From: Treponema sp.
GTDB lineage: Bacteria > Spirochaetota > Spirochaetia > Treponematales > Breznakiellaceae
NCBI GenBank assembly: GCA_031266775.1
Contig: JAISAQ010000011.1
Coordinates: 1 to 64,000, forward strand
Reading direction: 5' to 3'
DNA: 64,000 bases
Shown here piece by piece: positions 1 to 9,656 of the stretch (positions are counted from its first letter, which is position 1; every line of letters starts with the position of its first letter). A program made the translations under genes and the position numbers. The notes below the pieces were generated by a model. The model did not search any database, was not told the origin of the DNA, and saw only the letters and a program-made list of their open reading frames with translations.

Positions 1-234
1 CTGAAACATTATGAAAATATAGCGAATACATTTGATCCGGGGAAGAAACCAAAACAGGAAGCATTGGAAGAAGGATTTATAAAAATAATAGAATATGCGG
101 AAAAGACCCGTTTGCCGCCTATGGCGAACGGGCAAGAAAAAAAATGCATAACAGGCATGTCTCCGCTTCACCGCCCGTTGAACGGCTCAGCCTCCAGAAC
201 GTTATGTGCAGTTTTTACTTTTCTTCTTTTATAA
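1..234 (+). CDS. 3' end of a truncated ORF running off the left edge (Lys/Glu-rich, unknown)
   Basis: Frame 1 open from base 1 to TAA at 232-234 (LKHYENIANTFDPGKKPKQEALEEGFIKIIEYAEKT...). The tail may run into non-coding sequence. Confidence 0.35.
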   Translation: MKHYENIANTFDPGKKPKQEALEEGFIKIIEYAEKTRLPPMANGQEKKCITGMSPLHRPLNGSASRTLCAVFTFLLL

Positions 235-943
235 TTTGTTCTAACAACCATTTTTCATTTTCGGGCATTTGATCCATTGCTATTTGTTCTGTGTTAATAT
301 TTCCTGTAATGTCATAATTATTATATTTTCCAAAAAAATCTATCCACTCGTTGTTTTTAAAACAATATCCATTTCTTTTGAAAATATAATTCCGAAAGAT
401 TGATAACTCTTCCTTGTTAAAATATCTTAACGCATCTGGCCATCCAATGATGTGTTTTGTATTGGAATCATATTCTTCTGTAAATAATTCACCATAAATA
501 ATTATTCCCTGGTCGTCTTGGGTTATATTTTTACTTTCTATTTTTAGCCGAATGGTTCCATCATATTCATTTAAATATTCATAATTCCAGTTAACCAGTC
601 TGACATTTTCCATTTCATATCCTATTTTATAAGAATCCATTCCAGGATGATTCCATAAACAGGAATGCTTATCCAGGTTATCATTATAATCAGAATAGAA
701 TACTAAATCATGTAATGACAATGTATTAATGCCTAATCCATTGACATACAAAGAAGCACTGTCTTCATACCCGCCGGGAAAAATTGTACGTTCGTTATAA
801 AAATAACATCCTGTTTTATCGTTAATTGAGCACGTATTAAAACCAAAAGAAACAAAATCCAACTGTATGTTTTTGACATCCTGGGCATATAAATTGGAAA
901 ATCCCGCGAACAATATAACTACTAATAGTTTTTTTCTGTTCAT
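215..943 (-). CDS. Secreted protein with C-terminal YARHG-like domain
   Basis: ORF with N-terminal signal peptide (MNRKKLLVVILFAGFSNLYA) and LSIFRNYIFKRNGYCFKNNEWIDFFGKY resembling YARHG. Confidence 0.7.
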   Translation of the reverse strand: MNRKKLLVVILFAGFSNLYAQDVKNIQLDFVSFGFNTCSINDKTGCYFYNERTIFPGGYEDSASLYVNGLGINTLSLHDLVFYSDYNDNLDKHSCLWNHPGMDSYKIGYEMENVRLVNWNYEYLNEYDGTIRLKIESKNITQDDQGIIIYGELFTEEYDSNTKHIIGWPDALRYFNKEELSIFRNYIFKRNGYCFKNNEWIDFFGKYNNYDITGNINTEQIAMDQMPENEKWLLEQIIKEEK

Positions 944-1258
944 TCCATGATTCTACAGAGAAAATTTATTTTTGCCAAGTCATTAATTGTATTCCTGTTA
1001 AAATACCGCCTAACAGTCTGCCGCGTCATTATGCCTAACGTTCCGGCTGTTTAGAGGACGCTGCCTTCGCAGCAATCAGAAAGCTTGCGCGGCAATCAGA
1101 AAGCGGGAATGGATCGCGACGGAATGACCTGGGCAAACCGCAGTCCGAGCCGCCTACTGACCCGGCAAGGCCTGCAGGGCAAAAAAGCGTAAACAGTCTT
1201 GTTCTGCGGCGTAAAATCTACTACAAGACCGTCTTCCACCATTCGTCAATAATCTGGA

Positions 1259-1756
1259 TTAATTACCAACGACATTATTAAGGTCGGTACGCAAGGTTTC
1301 TATAGCCCTTGTGTCATACCCGCTCACCCATCCGCCTTTCACACGATACTCTGCCTCTGCTTTTACTATTAACTGAGTCCGGGCAGGATTAAAGTTGCAA
1401 ATAATACGCACCCTGTACGCATCAATAGTTGTGGTACTATCCCAGCTACTCCAGCGAGTGCGTATATAACCGACCTCTGGCTGTATCGTCTCCGTTTCAA
1501 AGCCGTGCCTGTTAAGAAGAAAGGCAACTTCACGAAAAGCCAGATCAAAGTCTATGCCATTACGAAGTAAAACAGTAGTATCGCCGACACTGCCTTTTAT
1601 AAAGCTTTTTGGAGTACTGGAGCACCCAAGAACCGTCATTCCGAGTACCAGAACTATTACCAGTACTCCCAACCAGACCCTTTTGTTTACCATTGTTTTC
1701 ACAGTGGCCCCCTTGATTGACGCCTTCATGTATCTTTTTTTATACAACATATACAA
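1259..1756 (-). CDS. Putative lipoprotein of unknown function
   Basis: ORF with hydrophobic segment and lipobox-like VLGCSS; the true start may be an internal Met. Confidence 0.6.
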   Translation of the reverse strand: MYMLYKKRYMKASIKGATVKTMVNKRVWLGVLVIVLVLGMTVLGCSSTPKSFIKGSVGDTTVLLRNGIDFDLAFREVAFLLNRHGFETETIQPEVGYIRTRWSSWDSTTTIDAYRVRIICNFNPARTQLIVKAEAEYRVKGGWVSGYDTRAIETLRTDLNNVVGN

Positions 1757-1872
1757 AAAAGCCTCAAATTTGATATAAATTCCGGTAAAACCAAAATTAT
1801 ATCAAATATAATACATAAGTATATCATATTTGTCAATAAATATTCAGATTTTATATCAATAATAATATAACA

Positions 1873-2178
1873 ATGTACTTGGAACGGCTTGTTATAGATA
1901 ACATTAAGCGTATACGCAAAGAAAAAGGTATTTCACAAGAAAAACTGGCTGAAGCCTGTAATACGGCTACCAGCTATATTGGGCTCATGGAAATTTATAA
2001 AAATGTCCCAAAATTATCCACAATCGAAAGAATAGCCAATGCTCTTGATGTCGATCCTTTAGATTTTTTTAAAGATAAAAATAAATTCCCCCTGGAACAG
2101 GAGGCAAAAATACAGACCAAAAAGAAATCAATTTTGCTGCTTATCGAAAAAGAATTGGATACTATTTTACACAATTAA
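1873..2178 (+). CDS. XRE-family HTH transcriptional regulator
   Basis: IKRIRKEKGISQEKLAEACNTATSYIGLMEIYKNVPKLSTIERIANALDVDPLDFF is a classic HTH_3. Confidence 0.88.
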   Translation: MYLERLVIDNIKRIRKEKGISQEKLAEACNTATSYIGLMEIYKNVPKLSTIERIANALDVDPLDFFKDKNKFPLEQEAKIQTKKKSILLLIEKELDTILHN

Positions 2179-2181
2179 TAG

Positions 2182-2217
2182 AGGCTGTTCCAAAACTTCA
2201 GTTTTTGGAACAGCTTC
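2182..2217. terminator. Hairpin (TTCA head) directly after the XRE gene
   Basis: GAGGCTGTTCCAAAAC-TTCA-GTTTTTGGAACAGCTTC near-perfect inverted repeat a few bp after the stop. Confidence 0.7.
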
Positions 2218-2283
2218 TTGCCCCGGAGAAAATTGCATGAGAGGCAAATGCCTGCTTTACAAGAAATTGGCAATTTTCTCCAA

Positions 2284-2322
2284 GAGCTTGTTTCAAAACC
2301 AACCGGGTTTTGGAACAAGCTC
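2284..2322. repeat. 39-bp hairpin element; reverse complement is identical to 43195-43233
   Basis: GAGCTTGTTTCAAAACC-AACCG-GGTTTTGGAACAAGCTC. Confidence 0.85.
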
Positions 2323-2397
2323 AATAATATTATGATTTTGGATTTTATGCCGCCTGACAGCCTGCCGGGTCATTGCGCCTAACGTTTTTAAGCGGAA

Positions 2398-2427
2398 GTT
2401 GTTCAATAACTTCAGTTATTGAACAAC
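2398..2427. repeat. Perfect 14-bp inverted repeat hairpin (TC head), related to 57249-57280
   Basis: GTTGTTCAATAACT-TC-AGTTATTGAACAAC; preceded by CGTTTTTAAGCGGAA, also present before 57250. Confidence 0.85.
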
Positions 2428-2488
2428 CATGGCATTGACGAACCCATTCGGCGGTTCCGGATTTAACCGGCGGCCCGGGCGCTCTTTT

Positions 2489-5400
2489 CTATTTTCCCGA
2501 GGCGATCTTTTCCCGCTCCGCTTCAACGGGGGTGCTTTTTCCGCCGTCAAAAGATTCGTCCGCAACTCCGCGGGAAAGGGCGCCTTGCGCGGGGGGATCT
2601 TCCGGAGCGGATTTTGAAACCTCAGGCGCGCCTGTCGCGGTAAAGCGCCGGTTGCGGCTTCCGGCCCTGTCGACAAGGCCGGAAAGATCGCCTCCCCCCC
2701 TGAAGCGGAGCACGTTCACCATGAAGATATTAAGCTTGTTTACAATATTGGGGGGAAGCAGGTTGCCGTCGACTTCCACCGACAATATGGGGTAGTTGCG
2801 TTCGCGGGCCCAGGGGGTAAAGAGCCCCTCGATGACGCGGCCTATGAGGCAGGCGAAGGGGCTGATGTTGACGATGCCCGAATAGCCGTGCTCCATGGCG
2901 GCCGCGGCGGAGCCGGAAGAGACGGCGATTTCCGAATTGAGTTCCAGGTTCACAAAGTGTTCCTGGGTGTACTTCATGATCTCGCGCATGTCGTGGGGCG
3001 TTTCGGGAATAAGGGCCGTGGGCTCCAAAATTGAAAGCACCTTTTCTTCAACCGAATGCTTCCACCATTCCTCTATATTCAGCTTTTTAAGATCCCGCCA
3101 GGGCTTTGAGAAAAGCCGCCTTCCGGGCCCCCGGAGCTTTATCAGTTTTTTAAGGGCGTATTCACGCACAAAATCAAGGTAGTGAATCCACTCGGAAATG
3201 CCGGCTACCTTGACGGCGATGCCCCGTTCGCTCATGAGGTCTATGAGTTCTCCTACGGCAAAATCATCGCGCCTTACGTAGATCTCCCCGACAATAAGAA
3301 CGCGGGGGCAGGAGGCAAGCGTCCTTTTAAGCGGTATCTTCTTTACATCGTCCGCGACTTTTTGCAGCCCCTTCCACAGATCCCCGGGATTATGTTCCAC
3401 CACGTCCATGAGACCCCGCCAGGATTTTTCATAACCGGCAAGGGCCTGTACAGGATCGGAAGCGACGGCCTTGAGGCTGGTCTGTATGTCCTTGAGATAA
3501 TCCGAAAGGACCACCCCCTTCCACATCTGCTTCGCGAAATCAGGACCAAGTTCCGTGTAGGAATTGTCCGCGGAAAGGATAAAGACCACCACGTTTTCAA
3601 GGCGCATGTCGCGGAAAAGATTTTCGTAGTACACATAGTACTGACCGGTACGGCAGGGACCTGTGGTAATGGGCACGAAGAGCAGATAGAGTTCATCCTT
3701 GCGGTATTTTTCGCTCATAAAAAACTGCAGGGCGCTTCCAAGCACCAGATGGCTTGGCACGCACTCCTTGCCCGACGCGTGCGCCCGCGCCACCTGTATG
3801 GTTTTGGCGGTCGCCACGGGCATGGCCTCGGCATTGACCCCTATGGAGCGCACCGCGGCCGCCATGTACTCGGTGGCAATGGCCCCCATGTTGGAAAGGA
3901 GCACCTTTACCCGGCTATTCCCCGCGACGGGAACCTTCTCGCCCGTCTTGAGGTTGTCGATGCGCAGATCAAAACCGCCGCCGCTCTTTTTCTCGCTGAC
4001 GAATTTCCAGCCGTTGTCGTAGCGCTCCCCTTCAATGGCGGACTTCTTTGCGCGGTAGCCGTCAATGATGTCAAGAAAAGCCTCCACCCGCGTATCGACG
4101 CCGGCGTCGGCGGAATGGGAATCGAGCTCCAGCACAAGGAAAGGCTTTTGCCCCATCATCCATTTAATGTAATGAAGAATAAAGGAATCAGGCGCGCATG
4201 AAAAATTGGTGATGTAGGTAACGTAGACGTTCTCCTCGTTTTTGAGGAACTTCGCCGACTTGACATCCTGCTGGCCGTAGTACCAGTACATGTTGGGAAA
4301 TATCTGTTCGCCGTCAAAGGGAAGTATGTCGAAGGGCACAATGGAGTAGCCCCGGCTTGTAAATTTCCGGGGAATGCCCATGTTGGCTTCCGGGGTAAAG
4401 GCGTTGTAGGGCCGGCCAAGAATCGCGATCACGGGCCTGTCCGCCCTGCGGGCATCCTCAATGGCCGCCTCTCCGAGTTCCTTTGCCGCCCTGAAATATC
4501 CGGTTTGTTTTGCAAGCGCCTTTTCAAAGGCCGCCCTTGTTTCCGCGGGATCTATTCCAAGCCTTGAAGTCATGACGGTAAAAAGCTCAAGCGCCTTTTC
4601 ATTGCCGAATTTAAAACTTACCACAAGCGGAAGAAAACGGTTCTTTCCGGTTTCGGGAAACGCCTTTTCAATATAGTAGGGAAGGCTCTGGGTAATGGGG
4701 CAGAAGTTGGCGTGGACATCTTCCTCGTAACTGGGCATGTCGCGGAAATGGGCAAGAAGCACGTAATCCGCGCCTTTGTCAAGGCAGTCCTGCACCGCCC
4801 CATGCGCTATTTCCGCGGGGAAGCAGTAGGTCGATTCGGCCCGCGCCACCCCCGCGTGGACCACTTCGTCCGAAAGGAAGGTCTTTATCCCCAGTTCATA
4901 AAAGAACCACGAATAAAGGGGATACAGGGTATGCGTTGAAAAACAGCGGGGAATGCCGACGACATAATCGTGTTTTCGCGCCGCGGGTTCGCAAGGCGCG
5001 GCGTATTCTTCAAACATGAGCTTCTGCCGCTTTTCGACATAATCGAAAACGGGCACGTCCTTTACCTGTTTTCTCATGTTGGTGTATTTATTGCAGCGGC
5101 CCCCGAACATGTACTTGTGCCCGTTGACAGTGAGCACCTGTATGGGGCAGCGGTTATCGCAGGCATTGCAGGTAAAGACCCTTTCATAACCTATTTCGCG
5201 GTTCAAAAGATCGTCTATTACCACGGCCCTTTCCTCAAGAAGCCCGTCTGAGTGTTTGCGCTTTGCCAGCAGCGCCACGCCGAAACAGCCCATGAGCTCA
5301 GGCGAAGGGGGAACAAGGATCTCCTTGTCAAGCATCATGGCAAAGGCAAGGGGCACCGCGGGGTTCTTTGCCACGCCGCCCTGAAGGAATATCTTCCCGC

Positions 5401-6937
5401 CTATGGTGCGGTTCCCGACTACGCGGTTAAGGTAATTGGCGACAATGGAACAGGCAATGCCCGCCGTGATGTTTTCCCGCGTGGCTCCCTGCTGAACCGC
5501 CTTTCGTATGTCCGAATTGATAAAGGCCGAACAGTGCTCGCCGAATTTGAGCGGGGCATCCGCGCCGAGCGCTATGGGGCCAATGTCCTTTGCCGAATGA
5601 ATCGAAAGATCGCCGGAGGCCGATTCCTCAAGAAACGAACCTGTCCCCGCCGAACACGCCTCGTTCATTGCGTAATCAATGGGAACGCCGTTTTTAAGCA
5701 GCACATATTTGGCGTCCTGCCCGCCTATTTCAAAGATCGTTTCAACTTCCGAATCAAAGAACGTGGTTCCCGCCGAATGAGCGATGATCTCGTTGTACAC
5801 GCCGGGGGTTTCAAGAAACACGCCGAGTATTTCCCGTGAAGATCCGGTGGTGGAAACAAGGCGTATGTCTATTTCCTTTCCGCCCGTATCGGCAACAACC
5901 TGTTCCTGTATTATGGCAAGACATTCCTTGAGCGCCTTGACAGGATCGCCGTGCGTGCGCCCGTAATGGTTTGCCGTAATTTCGTCGGTTTCCATGTCCA
6001 CAAGGCATGCCTTGGTAGTGGTGGAACCGCCGTCCACACCGAGTATGTAGGCGCGGCCGGCCTTGACCTTCCCGCCGGGCTTCTCGAAACTCTTTACCTT
6101 GTGCCGCCAGTCCCGCAGCGCGGAAAGCGCGCCGAAACGTATCTCGTTGGGCTTAAGAAGCCGCGCGACGGGGGGAAGCGGGCTTCCCGATCCGGGGGCC
6201 AGCACCGCGGCGCCCAGCGCCTCAAAAACCGGGGCCTCCTCCGGAATGATAAACTCGATATGCGGGGCTTTCTCCCTGATAAAACGGATGATATGGCGGT
6301 TCAGCGTTATTCCCCCCGTCAAAACGACCCGGCCCGAAGAAATTTTCGCCCTTTTAAGGAAGTCAATAACCTTGACGGCCATTACGTCGGAAAGGGAAAG
6401 GACTATGTCGTTTTTGGTCGCCTCCCGTTTGTTGAGCCGGTGGGTACAATCACTCTTCATGAATACCGAACAGCGGGTTGAAAGGGGGTACACCTTCGCG
6501 TCGTCGGGCACCTTGTCTATGTCCTCAAGAGTCATGTCCATGCGGGCAAGCTGCTGTTTAAGAAATTCCCCCGTACCCGAGGCGCATTTATTACCGGAAA
6601 AGTTGTTGATTATCTTCCCCGACGAGTCAAGCGAATAAACGACAAGATCCTCGCCGCCCATGCTGACAACCGCGTCCGCCCGCATATCCAGCGCCCTGAG
6701 GGCCGCCTCCACGCAGAGAGGTTCAAGGGTGCCGGCCGCGTTAAACATGAACCGGCCTTCATTGCCGGTAACAAGGACCGGAATGCCTTCCGAAACGCGG
6801 CCCTCGGAAAGGAGTTTGCGTACCGCCGCGCCGAAATCCCCCTCGTGGGGGACCGAAGCGGACCACCGCGTCTTTCCGTCTTCCGCCACAACCATCTTCA
6901 AGCTGGTAGATCCGATATTGATTCCTAATGACTGCAT
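2489..6937 (-). CDS. BcrAD/BadF/BadG-family activase with DUF2229/2-hydroxyacyl-CoA dehydratase-like domain
   Basis: Two ASKHA activase repeats (NIGSTSLKMVVAEDG; GVDGGSTTTKACLVD) plus DUF2229-like C-terminal region; start placed at ATG 6937 (MQSLGINIGST) rather than 7171. Confidence 0.88.
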   Translation of the reverse strand: MQSLGINIGSTSLKMVVAEDGKTRWSASVPHEGDFGAAVRKLLSEGRVSEGIPVLVTGNEGRFMFNAAGTLEPLCVEAALRALDMRADAVVSMGGEDLVVYSLDSSGKIINNFSGNKCASGTGEFLKQQLARMDMTLEDIDKVPDDAKVYPLSTRCSVFMKSDCTHRLNKREATKNDIVLSLSDVMAVKVIDFLKRAKISSGRVVLTGGITLNRHIIRFIREKAPHIEFIIPEEAPVFEALGAAVLAPGSGSPLPPVARLLKPNEIRFGALSALRDWRHKVKSFEKPGGKVKAGRAYILGVDGGSTTTKACLVDMETDEITANHYGRTHGDPVKALKECLAIIQEQVVADTGGKEIDIRLVSTTGSSREILGVFLETPGVYNEIIAHSAGTTFFDSEVETIFEIGGQDAKYVLLKNGVPIDYAMNEACSAGTGSFLEESASGDLSIHSAKDIGPIALGADAPLKFGEHCSAFINSDIRKAVQQGATRENITAGIACSIVANYLNRVVGNRTIGGKIFLQGGVAKNPAVPLAFAMMLDKEILVPPSPELMGCFGVALLAKRKHSDGLLEERAVVIDDLLNREIGYERVFTCNACDNRCPIQVLTVNGHKYMFGGRCNKYTNMRKQVKDVPVFDYVEKRQKLMFEEYAAPCEPAARKHDYVVGIPRCFSTHTLYPLYSWFFYELGIKTFLSDEVVHAGVARAESTYCFPAEIAHGAVQDCLDKGADYVLLAHFRDMPSYEEDVHANFCPITQSLPYYIEKAFPETGKNRFLPLVVSFKFGNEKALELFTVMTSRLGIDPAETRAAFEKALAKQTGYFRAAKELGEAAIEDARRADRPVIAILGRPYNAFTPEANMGIPRKFTSRGYSIVPFDILPFDGEQIFPNMYWYYGQQDVKSAKFLKNEENVYVTYITNFSCAPDSFILHYIKWMMGQKPFLVLELDSHSADAGVDTRVEAFLDIIDGYRAKKSAIEGERYDNGWKFVSEKKSGGGFDLRIDNLKTGEKVPVAGNSRVKVLLSNMGAIATEYMAAAVRSIGVNAEAMPVATAKTIQVARAHASGKECVPSHLVLGSALQFFMSEKYRKDELYLLFVPITTGPCRTGQYYVYYENLFRDMRLENVVVFILSADNSYTELGPDFAKQMWKGVVLSDYLKDIQTSLKAVASDPVQALAGYEKSWRGLMDVVEHNPGDLWKGLQKVADDVKKIPLKRTLASCPRVLIVGEIYVRRDDFAVGELIDLMSERGIAVKVAGISEWIHYLDFVREYALKKLIKLRGPGRRLFSKPWRDLKKLNIEEWWKHSVEEKVLSILEPTALIPETPHDMREIMKYTQEHFVNLELNSEIAVSSGSAAAAMEHGYSGIVNISPFACLIGRVIEGLFTPWARERNYPILSVEVDGNLLPPNIVNKLNIFMVNVLRFRGGGDLSGLVDRAGSRNRRFTATGAPEVSKSAPEDPPAQGALSRGVADESFDGGKSTPVEAEREKIASGK

Positions 6938-7115
6938 CCAGTACCTCTGCGTTTCAAGTTGGTCACATGAGCCGGCTCGGAAACCACAGCCCCCAAGGCT
7001 TTCAGAAAGCCCGGGCTGCCGGATTTCGGAACCGCCTCTCATGATAACAGGCGCCGCCGTATGGTTCAAGCGCCGTTCCGCCATCCAAAAATTTTCAATT
7101 TTTTTCAAAAAACAC

Positions 7116-7147
7116 TTGACATAATAATAATAACTATTATTATTATA
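7116..7147. promoter_or_regulatory. Fur/PerR-type operator overlapping a TTGACA promoter
   Basis: TTGACA 7116-7121; perfect 12-bp inverted repeat ATAATAATAATA-AC-TATTATTATTAT at 7121-7146, immediately upstream of the regulator ORF. Confidence 0.8.
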
Positions 7148-7149
7148 GT

Positions 7150-7617
7150 ATGTCAACAGGGAAATTATCAAGGAAACACAGCGGCAAACGGGACGCCATT
7201 CTCGAGGCCATAAAGACCACGGATGAACATCCCAGCGCCCAGCGGGTGTATGAGAGGCTCAAACCCCGCATTCCCGGCCTTTCCCTGGGTACGGTGTACC
7301 GCAATATCGGCGTTTTCAGGGACGAAGGGAACGTTGTTTCGGTCGGCGTGGTAAACAGGGAAGAACGTTTCGACGGTAAAACCGCGCCTCATCCCCACCT
7401 GGTCTGCGGGCGCTGCGGCGCCATTGTCGATCTTCCCTGTCCGGACGAAGGCGCCCTGCGGCGCACCGGGGAAAAAATTGCCGATCCGGTTTCCCGCGCC
7501 GGTTTTGTCATTGATTACCGTAAAACGGTGTTTTACGGCCTGTGCGAAGCATGCGCGGAACATTCCGGCGCGGCGCTCCAGGAAGGCGGAGAGGCGCCTT
7601 CCAATAATACAGCATGA
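7150..7617 (+). CDS. perR: Fur-family regulator, PerR-like
   Basis: RDAILEAIKTTDEHPSAQRVYERLKPRIPGLSLGTVYRNIGVFRDEG, HPHLVCGRCGAIVDL, CEAC; upstream of rubrerythrin. Confidence 0.88.
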   Translation: MSTGKLSRKHSGKRDAILEAIKTTDEHPSAQRVYERLKPRIPGLSLGTVYRNIGVFRDEGNVVSVGVVNREERFDGKTAPHPHLVCGRCGAIVDLPCPDEGALRRTGEKIADPVSRAGFVIDYRKTVFYGLCEACAEHSGAALQEGGEAPSNNTA

Positions 7618-7666
7618 TTCGGCGTCTGCCGGATAATATATCTTCAGATCACGAATGGAGGATTGT

Positions 7667-8209
7667 ATGAAGAAATGGGTATGTTCAGTGTGCGGTTATG
7701 TATACACCGGGGATAAGCCTCCGGAAGCCTGCCCGCAGTGCAAGGCGCCGGCCGCCAAATTCAAGGAACAAACGTCGGGCGGAGGCTTTGCCGCCGAACA
7801 CGTCGTTGGAGTTGCCAAGGGCGCCGAACAGGATATTCTTGAGGATCTCAGGGCCCACTTCAACGGCGAATGTTCCGAAGTCGGCATGTACCTTGCCATG
7901 AGCCGGGTCGCCGAGAGGGAGGGGTATCCCGAAGTCGCCGAGGCCTACAAACGCTACGCGTTTGAAGAGGCGGAGCACGCGGCGAAATTTGCCGAACTTC
8001 TGGGGGAAGTGATAACCGACAGCACAAAGAAAAACCTTGAAATGCGCATCGAAGCCGAACACGGCGCCTGCGCCGGCAAGACCGACATTGCCAAAAGGGC
8101 CAAGGAACGCGGCTACGACGCCATTCACGACACCGTCCACGAAATGGCCCGCGACGAGGCCCGTCACTGCTGCGGTTTCAAGGGACTGCACAAAAGGTTC
8201 TTTGAGTAA
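7667..8209 (+). CDS. Rubrerythrin with N-terminal rubredoxin-like domain
   Basis: [25 protein letters not shown] followed by a ferritin-like diiron domain; GGAGG before ATG 7667. Confidence 0.93.
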   Translation: MKKWVCSVCGYVYTGDKPPEACPQCKAPAAKFKEQTSGGGFAAEHVVGVAKGAEQDILEDLRAHFNGECSEVGMYLAMSRVAEREGYPEVAEAYKRYAFEEAEHAAKFAELLGEVITDSTKKNLEMRIEAEHGACAGKTDIAKRAKERGYDAIHDTVHEMARDEARHCCGFKGLHKRFFE

Positions 8210-8379
8210 CCGCGCGGTTTACCACAGCCTTTTGTCCGGGGCGCCGGCCGGTTAGCCGCACGTTAACCGGCGGCGCCCCAAAGGGTCCTGCGGAACCCGC
8301 GGGACCTCCCCTTCTTCCCGCGGCCCGGCGATGATTGCCGCTCTGGAGTTTTATCGCAACCTTTCATATACTTGTAATA

Positions 8380-9618
8380 ATGAACATAAGAATGGATCAG
8401 CTTATCCGGGCGATAGCGGCGGCCCTTGACATTGTAGAAGGGAATCTATTGGGGGCAAGTACGCACCACGGCAAACGCATCTCGGCGCTCTGCGCGGCTA
8501 TGGGGCGGACCTTCGGCATGAACGAAGAGGAACTTTCGGCATTGACTACCTGCGCCCTGCTCCACGATTCGGCCCTTACCGAATACATACGGGCCGAAAA
8601 ACAGGGGGAACAGGTGGCCCTTCCCCTGCACTGCGGCTACGGCCAGCGCAACGCCGAAAGCCTCCTCTCGGGCCGGGACATACAGGGTTTTATTCAGTAC
8701 CACCACGAATGGGCCGACGGCACAGGCCCCTTTGGGAAAAAAGAAGGGGAATTTCCCCTGGGAGCGGAGCTTATCGCGATTGCCGACATGCTTGACGTTC
8801 ATCATCACCTTGAAACGCTGAACCCCGATTACCTTCCCGTATTGAGGAACGAGATACAGGAGGCGGCGGGAAAGCAGTACACCAAACGGGCCTCAGGCGC
8901 GATGCTCGCCATTCTTGACGAAGACATGCTTGAAAGCCTTGGGAGCGGCCGTATCATCGACTCGGCGGAAAAGGCCATTCCGTCCTGGTACGCCGATATA
9001 GACGATGAGGTGATCTTCCGGGTTGCCCGCATGGCGATGCGCATTATCGACTATAAATCGGCCTTTACCCGCAGCCATACGTCGCAGATTGCCAACAGGA
9101 GCTGGCTCATGGCAAAACACTACCATTACGGCCCGGCCGAATGTGCGGAGATCTACCTCGCGGCGGCGCTTCACGACATAGGCAAGCTTGCCGTTCCTGA
9201 TGAGATACTTGAAAAACCGGGAAAACTTGACAAAGAGGAATTCCGCATCATTCAGAATCATGTAAGAGATACCGACGTGATCCTTCAGAATATCGAAGGC
9301 TTCGATCATATATGCCGGTGGGCGGCCAGCCACCATGAAAAACTCGACGGTTCAGGATACCACCGGGGGAAAAAAGCGGACGAGCTTGATTTTAATTCGC
9401 GCCTTTTGGCCTGCATAGACATCTACCAGGCGGTAAGCGAAGAGCGCCCGTACCATCCCCGGCGCAGCCACGGGGAAACCCTCCCCATACTCTACGACAT
9501 GGCGGATCACGGGCTTATCGACGCGGGAATAGTAAGGGATCTCGATGAAGTAATGTTCCCCTTTTCAAATCAGGATCTGCCTTTTCCCGAACAGGCCGGA
9601 GAAGCGCCGGCCCGGTAG
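8380..9618 (+). CDS. HD-GYP domain phosphodiesterase-like protein with two HD domains
   Basis: HDIGKLAVPDEILEKPGKL...HHEKLDGSGYHRG; an N-terminal HD-like region with HHEWADGTGPFGK. Confidence 0.88.
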   Translation: MNIRMDQLIRAIAAALDIVEGNLLGASTHHGKRISALCAAMGRTFGMNEEELSALTTCALLHDSALTEYIRAEKQGEQVALPLHCGYGQRNAESLLSGRDIQGFIQYHHEWADGTGPFGKKEGEFPLGAELIAIADMLDVHHHLETLNPDYLPVLRNEIQEAAGKQYTKRASGAMLAILDEDMLESLGSGRIIDSAEKAIPSWYADIDDEVIFRVARMAMRIIDYKSAFTRSHTSQIANRSWLMAKHYHYGPAECAEIYLAAALHDIGKLAVPDEILEKPGKLDKEEFRIIQNHVRDTDVILQNIEGFDHICRWAASHHEKLDGSGYHRGKKADELDFNSRLLACIDIYQAVSEERPYHPRRSHGETLPILYDMADHGLIDAGIVRDLDEVMFPFSNQDLPFPEQAGEAPAR

Positions 9619-9656
9619 GAAACGTTCCTCCGGCCGCGCCCCTCCGGCGTGCGGGT

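Noticed and set aside
1068-1106. CAATCAGAAAGC direct repeat near 1.08 kb
   Set aside because: Only two short copies 10 bp apart; insufficient to call an element
2694-2700. C7 tract inside the activase gene as a phase-variable site
   Set aside because: Only 7 nt, in GC-rich coding sequence (Gly-Gly-Gly region) near the C-terminus; common by chance
3182-6481. Several plus-strand ORFs (up to 339 aa) inside the BcrAD/BadF gene
   Set aside because: Antisense to a strongly recognised protein; no domain signal
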